Shown here: piece after piece, positions 6,814 through 14,684 of the stretch
Numbering within the stretch: position 1 is the stretch's first letter
How the letters are laid out: each line of letters begins with the position of its first letter
Source: an uncultured bacterium
GTDB lineage: Bacteria; Bacillota; Clostridia; Lachnospirales; Lachnospiraceae
NCBI GenBank assembly: GCA_905215155.1
Contig: CAJMPJ010000066.1
Span: 1-14,735, forward strand
Length of the DNA stretch: 14,735 nucleotides
Direction of reading: 5' to 3'
Program-made: the position numbers and the translations under genes
The notes under the pieces: generated by a model
Databases searched by the model: none
The model's input: only the letters and a program-made list of their open reading frames with translations
What the model was told of the DNA's origin: nothing

Positions 6814-9021
6814 ATGAGGAAAAGACAAACTAAGGGGATATTCATGAACATTTTAATGGAAATCAAGAAATACAAGGCTTTATTCATGTCATTAGTGATG
6901 GCAATCGTGTTAATTGTATTTTCCTGTCTTGTGTTCAGCATATGGAAAGAATACAAAGAAGCAATCATAAATAATCAAAAAAAACAGATGCTTTTAACTG
7001 CTCAGACCATGGGAGATAACTTAAAAGCGTTTATTGAGGGATATGAGGAAGATATTAATTCCCTGTGCGCTATGGAAGATGAGAATTATAAACAGACGGG
7101 AGAGAAGAATTGGAATGTACTGACGGAGTATGTCAATTATCACACCCGCTATGTTTACGACGCGATCTTAGAGGATAAAGACGGTAAGCTGTTAAAAAGC
7201 CTGCATGGATATGGAGTGAAAAAAGTCTATTCCATCACCGGTATCAATGATGAGATGAGTTTTCGCCAATGTAAATTAGAAAACGGAGAAATGTATTTGG
7301 TGGTGAAGAAAGATCTGCCGGATGGAAATTCGGTTTCTATTGTTATCAATACAAAAAGCTATTACGATTCTCTTGTTTCCAATATCCGGCTGGGGACCAA
7401 CGGATATGTGATTATAAAGGATTCCAATGGTATTATTCTCGTGCACCCTCAAAAAAGCCAGTGGGGAATCAGCGTTATTTCCGGAAGGGAAGTCATGTTT
7501 CCGGATGCTGATCTGACCAGCCTTGAACAGATGATTGCAAGGCAGAAGAGGGGCGAAACAGGTGTTGCGGAATATTATTCCTACTGGTGGGCAGACCCGG
7601 GCGTACCGGAAGTGAAAAAAATAAGCGCATATTCTCCGGCGTATATCGGCCGCGGTTTTTTGATCGTAAGCGCAATGATCGATTACAATGATATTTATAT
7701 TCCGGTGGCTGCAGGTTTTTTTAAAATAGGTCTGGTTTCTTTGGGAATCATAGCGGTGGTGCTTGGAATGCATATTTATATAGGAACTTTATGGCTCCAG
7801 AAAAGAAAAGACCGGGAAGAAATCGCCTACCTGCTGGAACTGAACAAGATTCTGGAAGAGATGCATCAGAGCGAAGAAACCATTGCACATCAGCAGAGGC
7901 TGCAGATCATGGGTACCATGACCGGAGGCATTGCCCATGAATTCAACAATCTGCTTACACCGATTATGGGATACTCGGAGCTTTTAATGTTAGAGCTGCC
8001 GCAAGAATCCGAAAGCTATGACAATGCCATGGAAATTTATGAGGCATCGGCCAAAGCAAAAGAGATCATTCAGCAGATTTCCTCTTTAAGCAGAAAGAAT
8101 ATGGAGACTGCTTATAAATCGGTCAATGCCGGCAAAGCACTTCGCCGGGCGGTGAAGATGGTCAGTTCCATCTGTCCGGCCAATGTCCGTGTGGAGGAAG
8201 AAATCTTTCTTGGAGAAGAGTGCTTTTTAGGGAATGAGACTCAGATGAATCAGGTCATATTAAATATCTGCGTCAATGCCATTCATGCCATTGGCCATAC
8301 GGAAGGACGGATCAAGATAAAGGCAAATAAGGTAAAGCCTTATGAATTAGAAGGATTTAAACAATTCTCTGTGTCAGCGGAATGGAGTTCCTATATCCGT
8401 ATAGATATTTCGGACAATGGAGAGGGTATGAGTGAAGAGGTGTTAAAGCAGATATTTGATCCGTTTTTTACCACCAAGAAAAACGGGGAAGGAACCGGTC
8501 TTGGCCTGTCTTTGGTAGAACAGATCATCCATTCCCACAAAGGATATATCTTTGCGGAAAGCAGTGCGGGGGCCGGAAGTGTGTTCCATATCTTTTTGCC
8601 TGCCATTGAACTGAAAGAGCAGGAAGTCACTCAGAACATGGAATCAAAACATAACGGAGTGTTAAGACTCCTTATTATAGATGACAATCCAAAAGTACTG
8701 AAATTGCTGGAAAAAAATTTCAGCAAGCTTAAAGTAACCGTCTTTTCATGTATGAATTTTGAAGAAGCCAGGAAAACTTTAAAAGAGCAGGAGGTGGAGG
8801 CTCTTATCACCGAACAGTATGTGGCAGGAAAAAGCGGAACTGATTTCTGTATGTCTCTCCAGGGCTCTTACCCGGAGCTGATCCGCATCATCATGGCAGA
8901 CCGGGTGACAAAAGAGATCGTGGAGGCAAAGCAGCGCAAGATTATTGATGATTATATTGATAAACCGGTATCTGATTCCGCTATTTTAAAGTCTGTGAAA
9001 ATATGTATCGAGAGAATTTAG
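6814..9021 (+). CDS. Membrane hybrid histidine kinase with extracellular Cache-like sensor and degenerate receiver
   Basis: This 735-aa sensor kinase begins with a membrane helix (about 22-43), followed by an extracellular region of about 250 residues resembling a double-Cache ligand-binding domain (YVIIKDSNGIILVHP; SAYSPAYIGRGFLIVSAMI). A second membrane helix spans about 303-326, then a short coiled-coil linker. The phospho-accepting His375 lies in GGIAHEFNNLLTP. The ATPase domain has an N box with Asn488, a G1 box DNGEGM (534-539), an F box DPFFTT and GTGLGLS (560-566). A C-terminal receiver (about 617-735) keeps Asp623/Asp624 and Lys717, but the phospho-acceptor position holds Glu667 (ALITEQ). 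The ATG at 6814 has GGAG 8 nt upstream; ATG 6844, with AGGGGAT, is an equally plausible start. It probably phosphorylates the divergent regulator. The ligand is unknown, citrate being one candidate. No CitA-type PAS sensor is evident. Confidence 0.9.
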   Translation: MRKRQTKGIFMNILMEIKKYKALFMSLVMAIVLIVFSCLVFSIWKEYKEAIINNQKKQMLLTAQTMGDNLKAFIEGYEEDINSLCAMEDENYKQTGEKNWNVLTEYVNYHTRYVYDAILEDKDGKLLKSLHGYGVKKVYSITGINDEMSFRQCKLENGEMYLVVKKDLPDGNSVSIVINTKSYYDSLVSNIRLGTNGYVIIKDSNGIILVHPQKSQWGISVISGREVMFPDADLTSLEQMIARQKRGETGVAEYYSYWWADPGVPEVKKISAYSPAYIGRGFLIVSAMIDYNDIYIPVAAGFFKIGLVSLGIIAVVLGMHIYIGTLWLQKRKDREEIAYLLELNKILEEMHQSEETIAHQQRLQIMGTMTGGIAHEFNNLLTPIMGYSELLMLELPQESESYDNAMEIYEASAKAKEIIQQISSLSRKNMETAYKSVNAGKALRRAVKMVSSICPANVRVEEEIFLGEECFLGNETQMNQVILNICVNAIHAIGHTEGRIKIKANKVKPYELEGFKQFSVSAEWSSYIRIDISDNGEGMSEEVLKQIFDPFFTTKKNGEGTGLGLSLVEQIIHSHKGYIFAESSAGAGSVFHIFLPAIELKEQEVTQNMESKHNGVLRLLIIDDNPKVLKLLEKNFSKLKVTVFSCMNFEEARKTLKEQEVEALITEQYVAGKSGTDFCMSLQGSYPELIRIIMADRVTKEIVEAKQRKIIDDYIDKPVSDSAILKSVKICIERI

Positions 9022-9093
9022 AAGAAATTTTTAAAATCTAAAGGGAAGCAAGATGCAATAATGCCAAAAATTTAACGGATCAGTTGGTATTTA

Positions 9094-9123
9094 TTGACAA
9101 AAACCCCGTGTAGACGGTATATT
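9094..9123 (+). promoter_or_regulatory. Promoter of the P-type ATPase gene
   Basis: A perfect TTGACA (9094-9099) is followed after 18 nt by TATATT (9118-9123). Transcription would begin near 9130, leaving a leader of roughly 95 nt. It lies 73 bp past the kinase stop codon, so the ATPase is probably its own transcription unit; no terminator is seen after the kinase gene. Confidence 0.7.
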
Positions 9124-9144
9124 ATAAGAAGCATGTCATACCGG

Positions 9145-9172
9145 TATTCTTTTTTGGGTCGTAAAAAGAATA
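9145..9172 (+). promoter_or_regulatory. Leader stem-loop of the P-type ATPase mRNA
   Basis: TATTCTTTTT (9145-9154) is perfectly complementary to AAAAAGAATA (9163-9172) around an 8-nt loop, giving a 10-bp but AT-rich stem in the untranslated leader. Downstream, GATTG/CAATC (9186-9190/9196-9200) competes with ATTGG/CCAAT (9187-9191/9209-9213). The last pairing ends directly at the GGGAG ribosome binding site (9214-9218). It matches no riboswitch family I recognise. Confidence 0.35.
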
Positions 9173-9224
9173 TGGAGATAAGCTGGATTGGCATTCAATC
9201 AAATAATTCCAATGGGAGAAAGAA

Positions 9225-11864
9225 ATGCAAAAAGAATATTTAATGGAATCCGAAGATGTAATCAGTCAATTGAACACATCACACCATGGACTTTCCGACA
9301 CAGAGGTCGAAGAAAGACGAACGAAATATGGACTGAACAAGCTGACCGAAGGAAAAAAGGAAAGTCTCATTCATAAGTTCTTAAAAGAGCTTACAAATTT
9401 TATGACGATTATCCTGATTGCTGCGGCATTGATTTCCGGTGCAACATCCCTTTATTCAGGGGAAAGTATGATCGACACGTTCATTATTCTATTGGTAGTT
9501 ATTATCAATGCTGTTCTTGGGGTATACCAGGAAGCCAAGGCAGAATCCGCCATTGAATCGTTACAGGAGATGGCAGCAGCCACTTCCAAGGTCATCCGCA
9601 ACGACAAGCATATGGTAGTACGTTCGGAAGAACTGGTTCCGGGGGATATTGTTTTGCTGGAAGCCGGTGATTCGGTTCCTGCTGATTCAAGAATTTTAGA
9701 ATCCGCCAGTTTAAAGGTAGAGGAAGCGGCGCTGACCGGGGAATCTTTATCTGTATCAAAGATTGAATCAGTCGTTGGGAACGGCGCTGCAGAAGTGGCG
9801 TTGGGTGACCGTAAGAACATGGTATATACCGGTTCCACCGTAGTTTACGGAAGAGGAAAAGCCGTTGTCTGCCATACGGGAATGGAAACCGAGATCGGTC
9901 ATATTGCAAATGCCCTGAATGCAGCCAAGGATGAAGAGACTCCTCTTCAGATCAAGCTGAACCAGTTATCTAAAATTCTTTCTGTTCTGGTACTGGTCAT
10001 CTGCGGACTGATGTTTGCCATTGATTTGATCAGGGTCGGACTTTCCGGTAACGGAATCCATTTACAGGAACTGATTGATACCTTTATGATCGCTGTGTCA
10101 CTGGCAGTAGCCGCGATCCCGGAAGGTTTGGCAGCTGTTGTAACCATTCTTTTGTCCATCGGTGTGACCAAGATGTCCAAAAAACGGGCCATCATCCGAA
10201 GACTGACTGCAGTGGAGACCCTTGGCTGTACCCAGATCATCTGCTCGGATAAGACAGGAACTCTTACCCAGAATAAGATGACCGTTGTAGAACACGCCAC
10301 CGACCATGAAACCATGCTGATGACAGCCATGGCTCTCTGTTCTGATGCGGAGCTTGATACAGACAAGGGAGAAGCGGTGGGAGAACCGACGGAATGTGCA
10401 CTGGTCAATGATGCATTTAAAAATGGCCTTGCAAAGAACGAATTGAAAAAAAGCTATGCCCGTATTGGAGAAGCTCCTTTTGATTCCATGAGAAAGATGA
10501 TGTCCACGGTTCATAAAAAAGAGGACAACACACTGATCCAGTTTACAAAAGGTGCACCGGATGAAGTATTGAAGCGTTGTACCAGGGCTTACATTGGCGG
10601 AAAAGAAGTGGAGATGACCGAGGAGATTCGGACCAGAATTCTTCATGCCAATAAATCCATGGCAGATAAGGCTCTCCGTGTGCTTTGCGGAGCCATGAGA
10701 AGCTGGGATCATGAACCGGAGTCTTATGAACCGGCAGTGCTGGAACAGGATCTTGTATACCTGGGGCTTTCCGGTATGATTGATCCTGTGCGCCCGGAAG
10801 TAAAGGCTGCAATCAAAGAGTGCCAGGAAGCCGGAATACGTCCGATTATGATCACGGGAGATCACAGGGATACCGCAGTTGCGATCGCAAAAGAGCTTGG
10901 AATCCTGGAAAATGAAAGCATGGCCATAACCGGTGCTGAACTTTCTAAGATCTCGGATGAGGATCTGTTAAAGACCATTCAGAATTATTCCGTATATGCA
11001 AGGGTGCAGCCGGAACACAAGGTGCGCATTGTAAAAACATGGAAAAGGCTGTCCAAGGTAACTGCAATGACCGGCGACGGTGTAAACGATGCTCCTTCTA
11101 TTAAAGAAGCGGATATCGGTGTTGGTATGGGCATTACAGGAACCGATGTAACAAAGGATGTAGCCGATATGGTTCTGGCTGATGATAACTTTGCAACCAT
11201 TGTATCTGCCGTTGCCGAAGGACGGCGCATCTATGACAACATCAGAAAAGCGATCCAGTTCCTTCTGTCTTCCAATCTGGCAGAGGTGATCTCCGTATTT
11301 ATTGCCAGTATTTTAGGTTTTACGATCTTAAAGCCGGTTCATTTGTTATGGATCAACCTGATTACAGACTGTTTCCCTGCCATAGGACTTGGTATGGAAG
11401 CCGGGGAATCCGACATTATGAAGAGAGAACCGAGAAATCCCAAAGACGGCATTTTCTCTGATGGTGTTGGAGGCGAGACCGTTTTTCAGGGCTTTGTGAT
11501 CGCCATTCTGACCTTGGCCGCTTACTTTGTCGGTCATTATATGGAAAGCGGAGTTTGGGAGGTAGCTGAAAGCGCAGATGGCATGACGATGGCATTCTTA
11601 GCCCTGTCCCTGCTTGAGATGTTCCATTCCTTTAATATGCGGTCCAGAACCGATTCTGTTTTTAAACTGAAAACAAAGAATGTATTTTTAAATGTTTCTC
11701 TGTGCATGTCATTTGTACTGACTACTGCCGTCATTTATGTACCATTTTTAAGAGAAGCATTTTCCTTTGAATTTATTTCTTTCAAGGAATATATCGTTGC
11801 TGTACTGATTGCTGTATCAATTATCCCGATTATGGAAATATTAAAATTAATTAAGCGGAGATAG
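9225..11864 (+). CDS. Calcium-type (P2A-like) cation-translocating P-type ATPase
   Basis: This 879-aa ATP-driven cation pump of the cytoplasmic membrane has the order cation-ATPase N domain, TM1-2 (about 59-102), actuator with TGES (171-174), TM3-4 with IPEGL (298-302), phosphorylation Asp342 in CSDKTGTLT, nucleotide domain, hinge TGDGVNDAP (616-624), and TM5-10. The ion-site residues match the SERCA site II set: Glu300 in TM4, Asn684 and Glu687 in TM5 (SSNLAEV), and Asn711, Thr714 and Asp715 in TM6 (INLITD). The GGGAG 6 nt before the ATG supports the start. These features favour Ca2+ export; Mn2+ or Na+/K+-like specificity cannot be excluded. Its place directly before a metal-citrate transporter suggests removal of the cation that enters with citrate. 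A structured leader and its own promoter precede it. Confidence 0.93.
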   Translation: MQKEYLMESEDVISQLNTSHHGLSDTEVEERRTKYGLNKLTEGKKESLIHKFLKELTNFMTIILIAAALISGATSLYSGESMIDTFIILLVVIINAVLGVYQEAKAESAIESLQEMAAATSKVIRNDKHMVVRSEELVPGDIVLLEAGDSVPADSRILESASLKVEEAALTGESLSVSKIESVVGNGAAEVALGDRKNMVYTGSTVVYGRGKAVVCHTGMETEIGHIANALNAAKDEETPLQIKLNQLSKILSVLVLVICGLMFAIDLIRVGLSGNGIHLQELIDTFMIAVSLAVAAIPEGLAAVVTILLSIGVTKMSKKRAIIRRLTAVETLGCTQIICSDKTGTLTQNKMTVVEHATDHETMLMTAMALCSDAELDTDKGEAVGEPTECALVNDAFKNGLAKNELKKSYARIGEAPFDSMRKMMSTVHKKEDNTLIQFTKGAPDEVLKRCTRAYIGGKEVEMTEEIRTRILHANKSMADKALRVLCGAMRSWDHEPESYEPAVLEQDLVYLGLSGMIDPVRPEVKAAIKECQEAGIRPIMITGDHRDTAVAIAKELGILENESMAITGAELSKISDEDLLKTIQNYSVYARVQPEHKVRIVKTWKRLSKVTAMTGDGVNDAPSIKEADIGVGMGITGTDVTKDVADMVLADDNFATIVSAVAEGRRIYDNIRKAIQFLLSSNLAEVISVFIASILGFTILKPVHLLWINLITDCFPAIGLGMEAGESDIMKREPRNPKDGIFSDGVGGETVFQGFVIAILTLAAYFVGHYMESGVWEVAESADGMTMAFLALSLLEMFHSFNMRSRTDSVFKLKTKNVFLNVSLCMSFVLTTAVIYVPFLREAFSFEFISFKEYIVAVLIAVSIIPIMEILKLIKRR

Positions 11865-11883
11865 AGAACAGCCTGCAAATTAA

Positions 11884-11972
11884 AAATATTATAAGAAACA
11901 GGCACGGTAAAATCTCTCTATGGGTTAGATTCATGGGAGATTTTATCGGTTGCCGGTTTATAAATATTATAA
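11884..11972 (+). repeat. Two copies of AAATATTATAA flanking the ATPase terminator
   Basis: The identical 11-mer AAATATTATAA occurs at 11884-11894 and 11962-11972, either side of the stem-loop. The same 11-mer is at 6782-6792 in the regulator/kinase promoter region, and its core ATATTATAA is at 9119-9127 over the ATPase -10. It may be a protein-binding site, or simply AT-rich intergenic sequence. Confidence 0.35.
11901..11954 (+). terminator. Long stem-loop after the P-type ATPase, probable terminator
   Basis: An 11-bp stem (TAAAATCTCTC 11908-11918 with GGGAGATTTTA 11935-11945, one G-T pair) extends by three more pairs (11905-11907/11946-11948). After a 2-nt bulge it continues with GGCA/TGCC (11901-11904/11951-11954), giving about 18 pairs. 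The T-run TTTTAT lies within the 3' arm, so a CTCTC/GGGAG hairpin plus TTTTAT could terminate transcription. The A/T symmetry would also allow function in reverse. It separates the ATPase from the transporter operon. The remaining sequence up to 12094 is AT-rich and shows no confident promoter. Confidence 0.55.
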
Positions 11973-12094
11973 AAGTCTTAAAATAATATAAAATCTTACA
12001 ATTTTTTAAGTATGTTTTCATTACTCTTTAAGAAACTCCGTTTAATATGGTTACATGGTACTTATGCATCTATATTAGAAGGGGGATCATTTAT

Positions 12095-13471
12095 ATGATT
12101 ACTATCTTAGCATGGCTCATGATAATTGTTTTTCTTGGATTAGTCATGACCAAGAGATTACACCCGTTTACGGCACTGATCAGTGTCCCGCTGGTGTTTT
12201 CCATTATCGGTGTCTTCACCGGAGCAATGAAGGAACCAATTGCCAAATATCTGGAAAAAGATGCGGCCGGATCTTTATCTATTATGGATCAGATCGTTGC
12301 TCTTGGAAAGATGTCTCAGGACGGATTGGTAAAGAGTTCCAAGACCGCATTCATGCTTCTTTTTGCTATCTTATTCTTTTCCATCATGCTGAATGCAGGG
12401 CTTTTTGATCCGGTTGTAAACACAGTTATTCGTATTGCAGGCGGCGACCCTGTTAAAGTTTTAGTCGGAACTGCAATTGTAGCTGCTTCTGTTTCCTTAA
12501 ACGGTGACGGAACGACTACCACATTGATTTGCTGTACAGCATTTATCCCGATTTACAAAAAGCTCAATATAAAATTACTTTATCTGGGCGTTTTGGTGAT
12601 CCTGATGAACACAATCATGAATTTACTCCCATGGGGCGGCCCGACCGCTCGTGCCATGTCGGTCATGGAAGTAGAAGGTGGTCCTGTATTAGCAGCTCTT
12701 GCACCAGGAATGGTTGTTTCTATTATTTACATGCTGGGGGTTGCGGTATACCTTGGTATGAAGGAACGAAAAAGAGTCGGTATCCAGAAGCTTACAGCAG
12801 CTGAGTTGGCAAAGACCACACAGTCTGATCCGGAAGTGGAAGCTTTAAAGCGTCCAAAGCTCATCTGGTTCAACGCAATCTTAACGATTGGTACCGTGAT
12901 TCTTTTAGTGATGGATAAACTTCCATCTTCTTTCCTGTTCTTAGTTGCGCTGGTGATTGGCCTTATGGTAAACTACAGACAGATCAAAGAACAGAAAGAG
13001 CGTATTCAGGATAATGCAGGTGATGCATTACAGGTAGTGATCCTGGTTATAGGTGCAGGTATGTTTTCCGGTTTATTCGGAAACACAGGTATGAGTGATG
13101 CGTTAGCACACAGTATGGTAAGTGCACTTCCTACTTCCCTTGGAAGATGGTGGGGTCTTGTTACTGCAGTTGTTTCCGCTCCTGGTACCTTCTTCTTATC
13201 AAATGATGCTTACTATTATGGTATTTTACCAGTGTTTGCAGAGGCAGGTGCAAAGTATGGCTATACTGCTCTGAACATGACGGTAGCATCACTTTTAGGT
13301 CAGGCATTCCATTTATTAAGCCCACTGGTTGCATTCATTTACCTGCTGTTAAATATGACAGGACTTGAAATGGGTGAGTGGCAGAAGGAATCCGCTAAAT
13401 GGGCCATCGGTATTTTTATAATATTTATCGGTGTGGCCGCAATTACTGGAGCTTGTCCACTATATATTTAA
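12095..13471 (+). CDS. CitMHS-family divalent metal-citrate:cation symporter
   Basis: This 458-aa polytopic membrane protein resembles the CitM/CitH transporters, which import citrate as a complex with Mg2+, Ca2+ or related ions together with protons. Family signatures are the N-terminal WLMIIVFLGLVMTKRLHPF, SLNGDGTTTTLICC (NGDGTTTT at 136-143), NTIMNLLPWGGPTARAMSVM, and near the C-terminus ASLLGQAFHLLSPLVA. About a dozen hydrophobic helices are visible. The ATG at 12095 is preceded by AAGGGGGA (12079-12086); the frame is open back to 12047, but that extension is polar and carries no good ribosome binding site. Which metal it uses cannot be told from sequence; the neighbouring Ca2+-type pump favours Ca2+ (inference). 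The decarboxylase beta subunit gene follows after 34 bp, indicating one operon for uptake and oxaloacetate decarboxylation. Confidence 0.92.
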   Translation: MITILAWLMIIVFLGLVMTKRLHPFTALISVPLVFSIIGVFTGAMKEPIAKYLEKDAAGSLSIMDQIVALGKMSQDGLVKSSKTAFMLLFAILFFSIMLNAGLFDPVVNTVIRIAGGDPVKVLVGTAIVAASVSLNGDGTTTTLICCTAFIPIYKKLNIKLLYLGVLVILMNTIMNLLPWGGPTARAMSVMEVEGGPVLAALAPGMVVSIIYMLGVAVYLGMKERKRVGIQKLTAAELAKTTQSDPEVEALKRPKLIWFNAILTIGTVILLVMDKLPSSFLFLVALVIGLMVNYRQIKEQKERIQDNAGDALQVVILVIGAGMFSGLFGNTGMSDALAHSMVSALPTSLGRWWGLVTAVVSAPGTFFLSNDAYYYGILPVFAEAGAKYGYTALNMTVASLLGQAFHLLSPLVAFIYLLLNMTGLEMGEWQKESAKWAIGIFIIFIGVAAITGACPLYI

Positions 13472-13505
13472 AGTTATTACAGGCAGATTAAGATTGGAGA
13501 CAAAA

Positions 13506-14624
13506 ATGAGCATATTATTAGAAGGGCTACTCTCGTTTACTTGGCAGCAGGCAATGATGATGTTAATCGGCTGCGCCTTGATGTATCTGGGTATCAAAAA
13601 AGAGTATGAGCCGACACTTTTAGTCCCGATGGGACTTGGCACAATTTTGGTAAACTTCCCAATGTCCGGTATTATCACACAGCAAAGTACTGGAGTTGAA
13701 GGTGTACTGAACGTGTTATTTGATGCCGGAATTTCAACAGAATTATTCCCGCTTCTGATCTTTATCGGAATCGGTGCAATGATTGACTTTGGCCCGTTAC
13801 TGCAAAACCCTTTTATGATGTTGTTTGGTGCTGCTGCACAGTTTGGTATTTTTGCGGTTATCGTTGTCATTGTATTAACTACAAATTTATCTCTTCCAGA
13901 AGCTGCTTCCATGGGTATTATCGCAGCAGCAGACGGACCAACCAGTATCTTTGTAGCTGGTAAACTGGCCGCTAATTTGTTAGGACCGATTACGGTGGCG
14001 GCGTATTCATACATGGCTCTTGTGCCGATCATTCAGCCGCCTGTTATCAGAGCACTGACAACAAAGAAGGAACGTCAGATTCATATGAAATATGAACCAA
14101 AGAACGTATCCAAAACAGCAAAGATTTTATTCCCGTTAGCAATTACATTTGTTGCAGGTTTTACGGCACCAATGTCCTTGCCGCTGATCGGATTCCTGAT
14201 GTTTGGTAATCTGTTACGTGAGTGCGGCGTTCTGGATCGTTTAAGTGCTTCTGCTCAGAATGAATTAGTAAATATTATCAGTATTTTACTTGGTCTTACG
14301 ATTTCATTAAAGATGACAGCCGATGAGTTCTTAAACTTTAAGACTCTGTTAATTATCGGCTTCGGTCTGTTAGGTTTCGTATTTGATACTGCAGGCGGTG
14401 TTATCTTCGCTAAGATCTTAAATATTTTCCGTAAGGAAAAAATCAATCCAATGGTCGGAGCGGCAGGTATTTCCGCTTTCCCAATGAGCAGCCGTGTAAT
14501 TCAGAAGATGGCAACAAAGGAAGATCCATCAAACTTTATCCTGATGCATGCAGCCGGTGCTAACGTTTCCGGTCAGATCGCATCAGTAGTAGCAGGCGGA
14601 CTTTTACTTTCCTTCTTCATGTAA
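13506..14624 (+). CDS. oadB: Na+-translocating (oxaloacetate) decarboxylase beta subunit
   Basis: This is the membrane subunit that decarboxylates carboxybiotin and couples this to Na+ export. The 372-aa length matches the short Gram-positive/GcdB-MmdB form rather than the roughly 433-aa Klebsiella OadB. Signatures are GAMIDFGPLLQNP, IIAAADGPTSIFVAGKLA with Asp143 (equivalent to the Na+/H+-handling Asp203 of Klebsiella OadB), GAAGISAFPMSSRVIQK and MHAAGANVSGQIASV. The ATG at 13506 follows TTGGAGA, and the upstream frame lies inside the transporter gene. Sequence alone does not distinguish oxaloacetate from methylmalonyl- or glutaconyl-CoA decarboxylase. The citrate context makes oxaloacetate the likely substrate, with an alpha (carboxyltransferase) and a biotin subunit expected outside the window. 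Confidence 0.93.
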   Translation: MSILLEGLLSFTWQQAMMMLIGCALMYLGIKKEYEPTLLVPMGLGTILVNFPMSGIITQQSTGVEGVLNVLFDAGISTELFPLLIFIGIGAMIDFGPLLQNPFMMLFGAAAQFGIFAVIVVIVLTTNLSLPEAASMGIIAAADGPTSIFVAGKLAANLLGPITVAAYSYMALVPIIQPPVIRALTTKKERQIHMKYEPKNVSKTAKILFPLAITFVAGFTAPMSLPLIGFLMFGNLLRECGVLDRLSASAQNELVNIISILLGLTISLKMTADEFLNFKTLLIIGFGLLGFVFDTAGGVIFAKILNIFRKEKINPMVGAAGISAFPMSSRVIQKMATKEDPSNFILMHAAGANVSGQIASVVAGGLLLSFFM

Positions 14625-14684
14625 CTAATTGCAACTTTATAAATATTTAAATGCGCTGCCCCATAAGGGGGATTGGAGGTAACA

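Noticed and set aside
9130..9224. yybP-ykoY manganese riboswitch ahead of the P-type ATPase
   Set aside because: The conserved GGGGAGUAG-type elements and the size of that riboswitch are not present.
10098..10865. 255-codon minus-strand open frame inside the P-type ATPase gene
   Set aside because: It is antisense to a gene with all expected P-type motifs in frame, its translation is Cys/His-rich with no recognisable domain, and no ribosome binding site or promoter fits.
13460..14032. 190-codon minus-strand open frame across oadB
   Set aside because: It is the antisense shadow of the conserved decarboxylase subunit and has no family resemblance.
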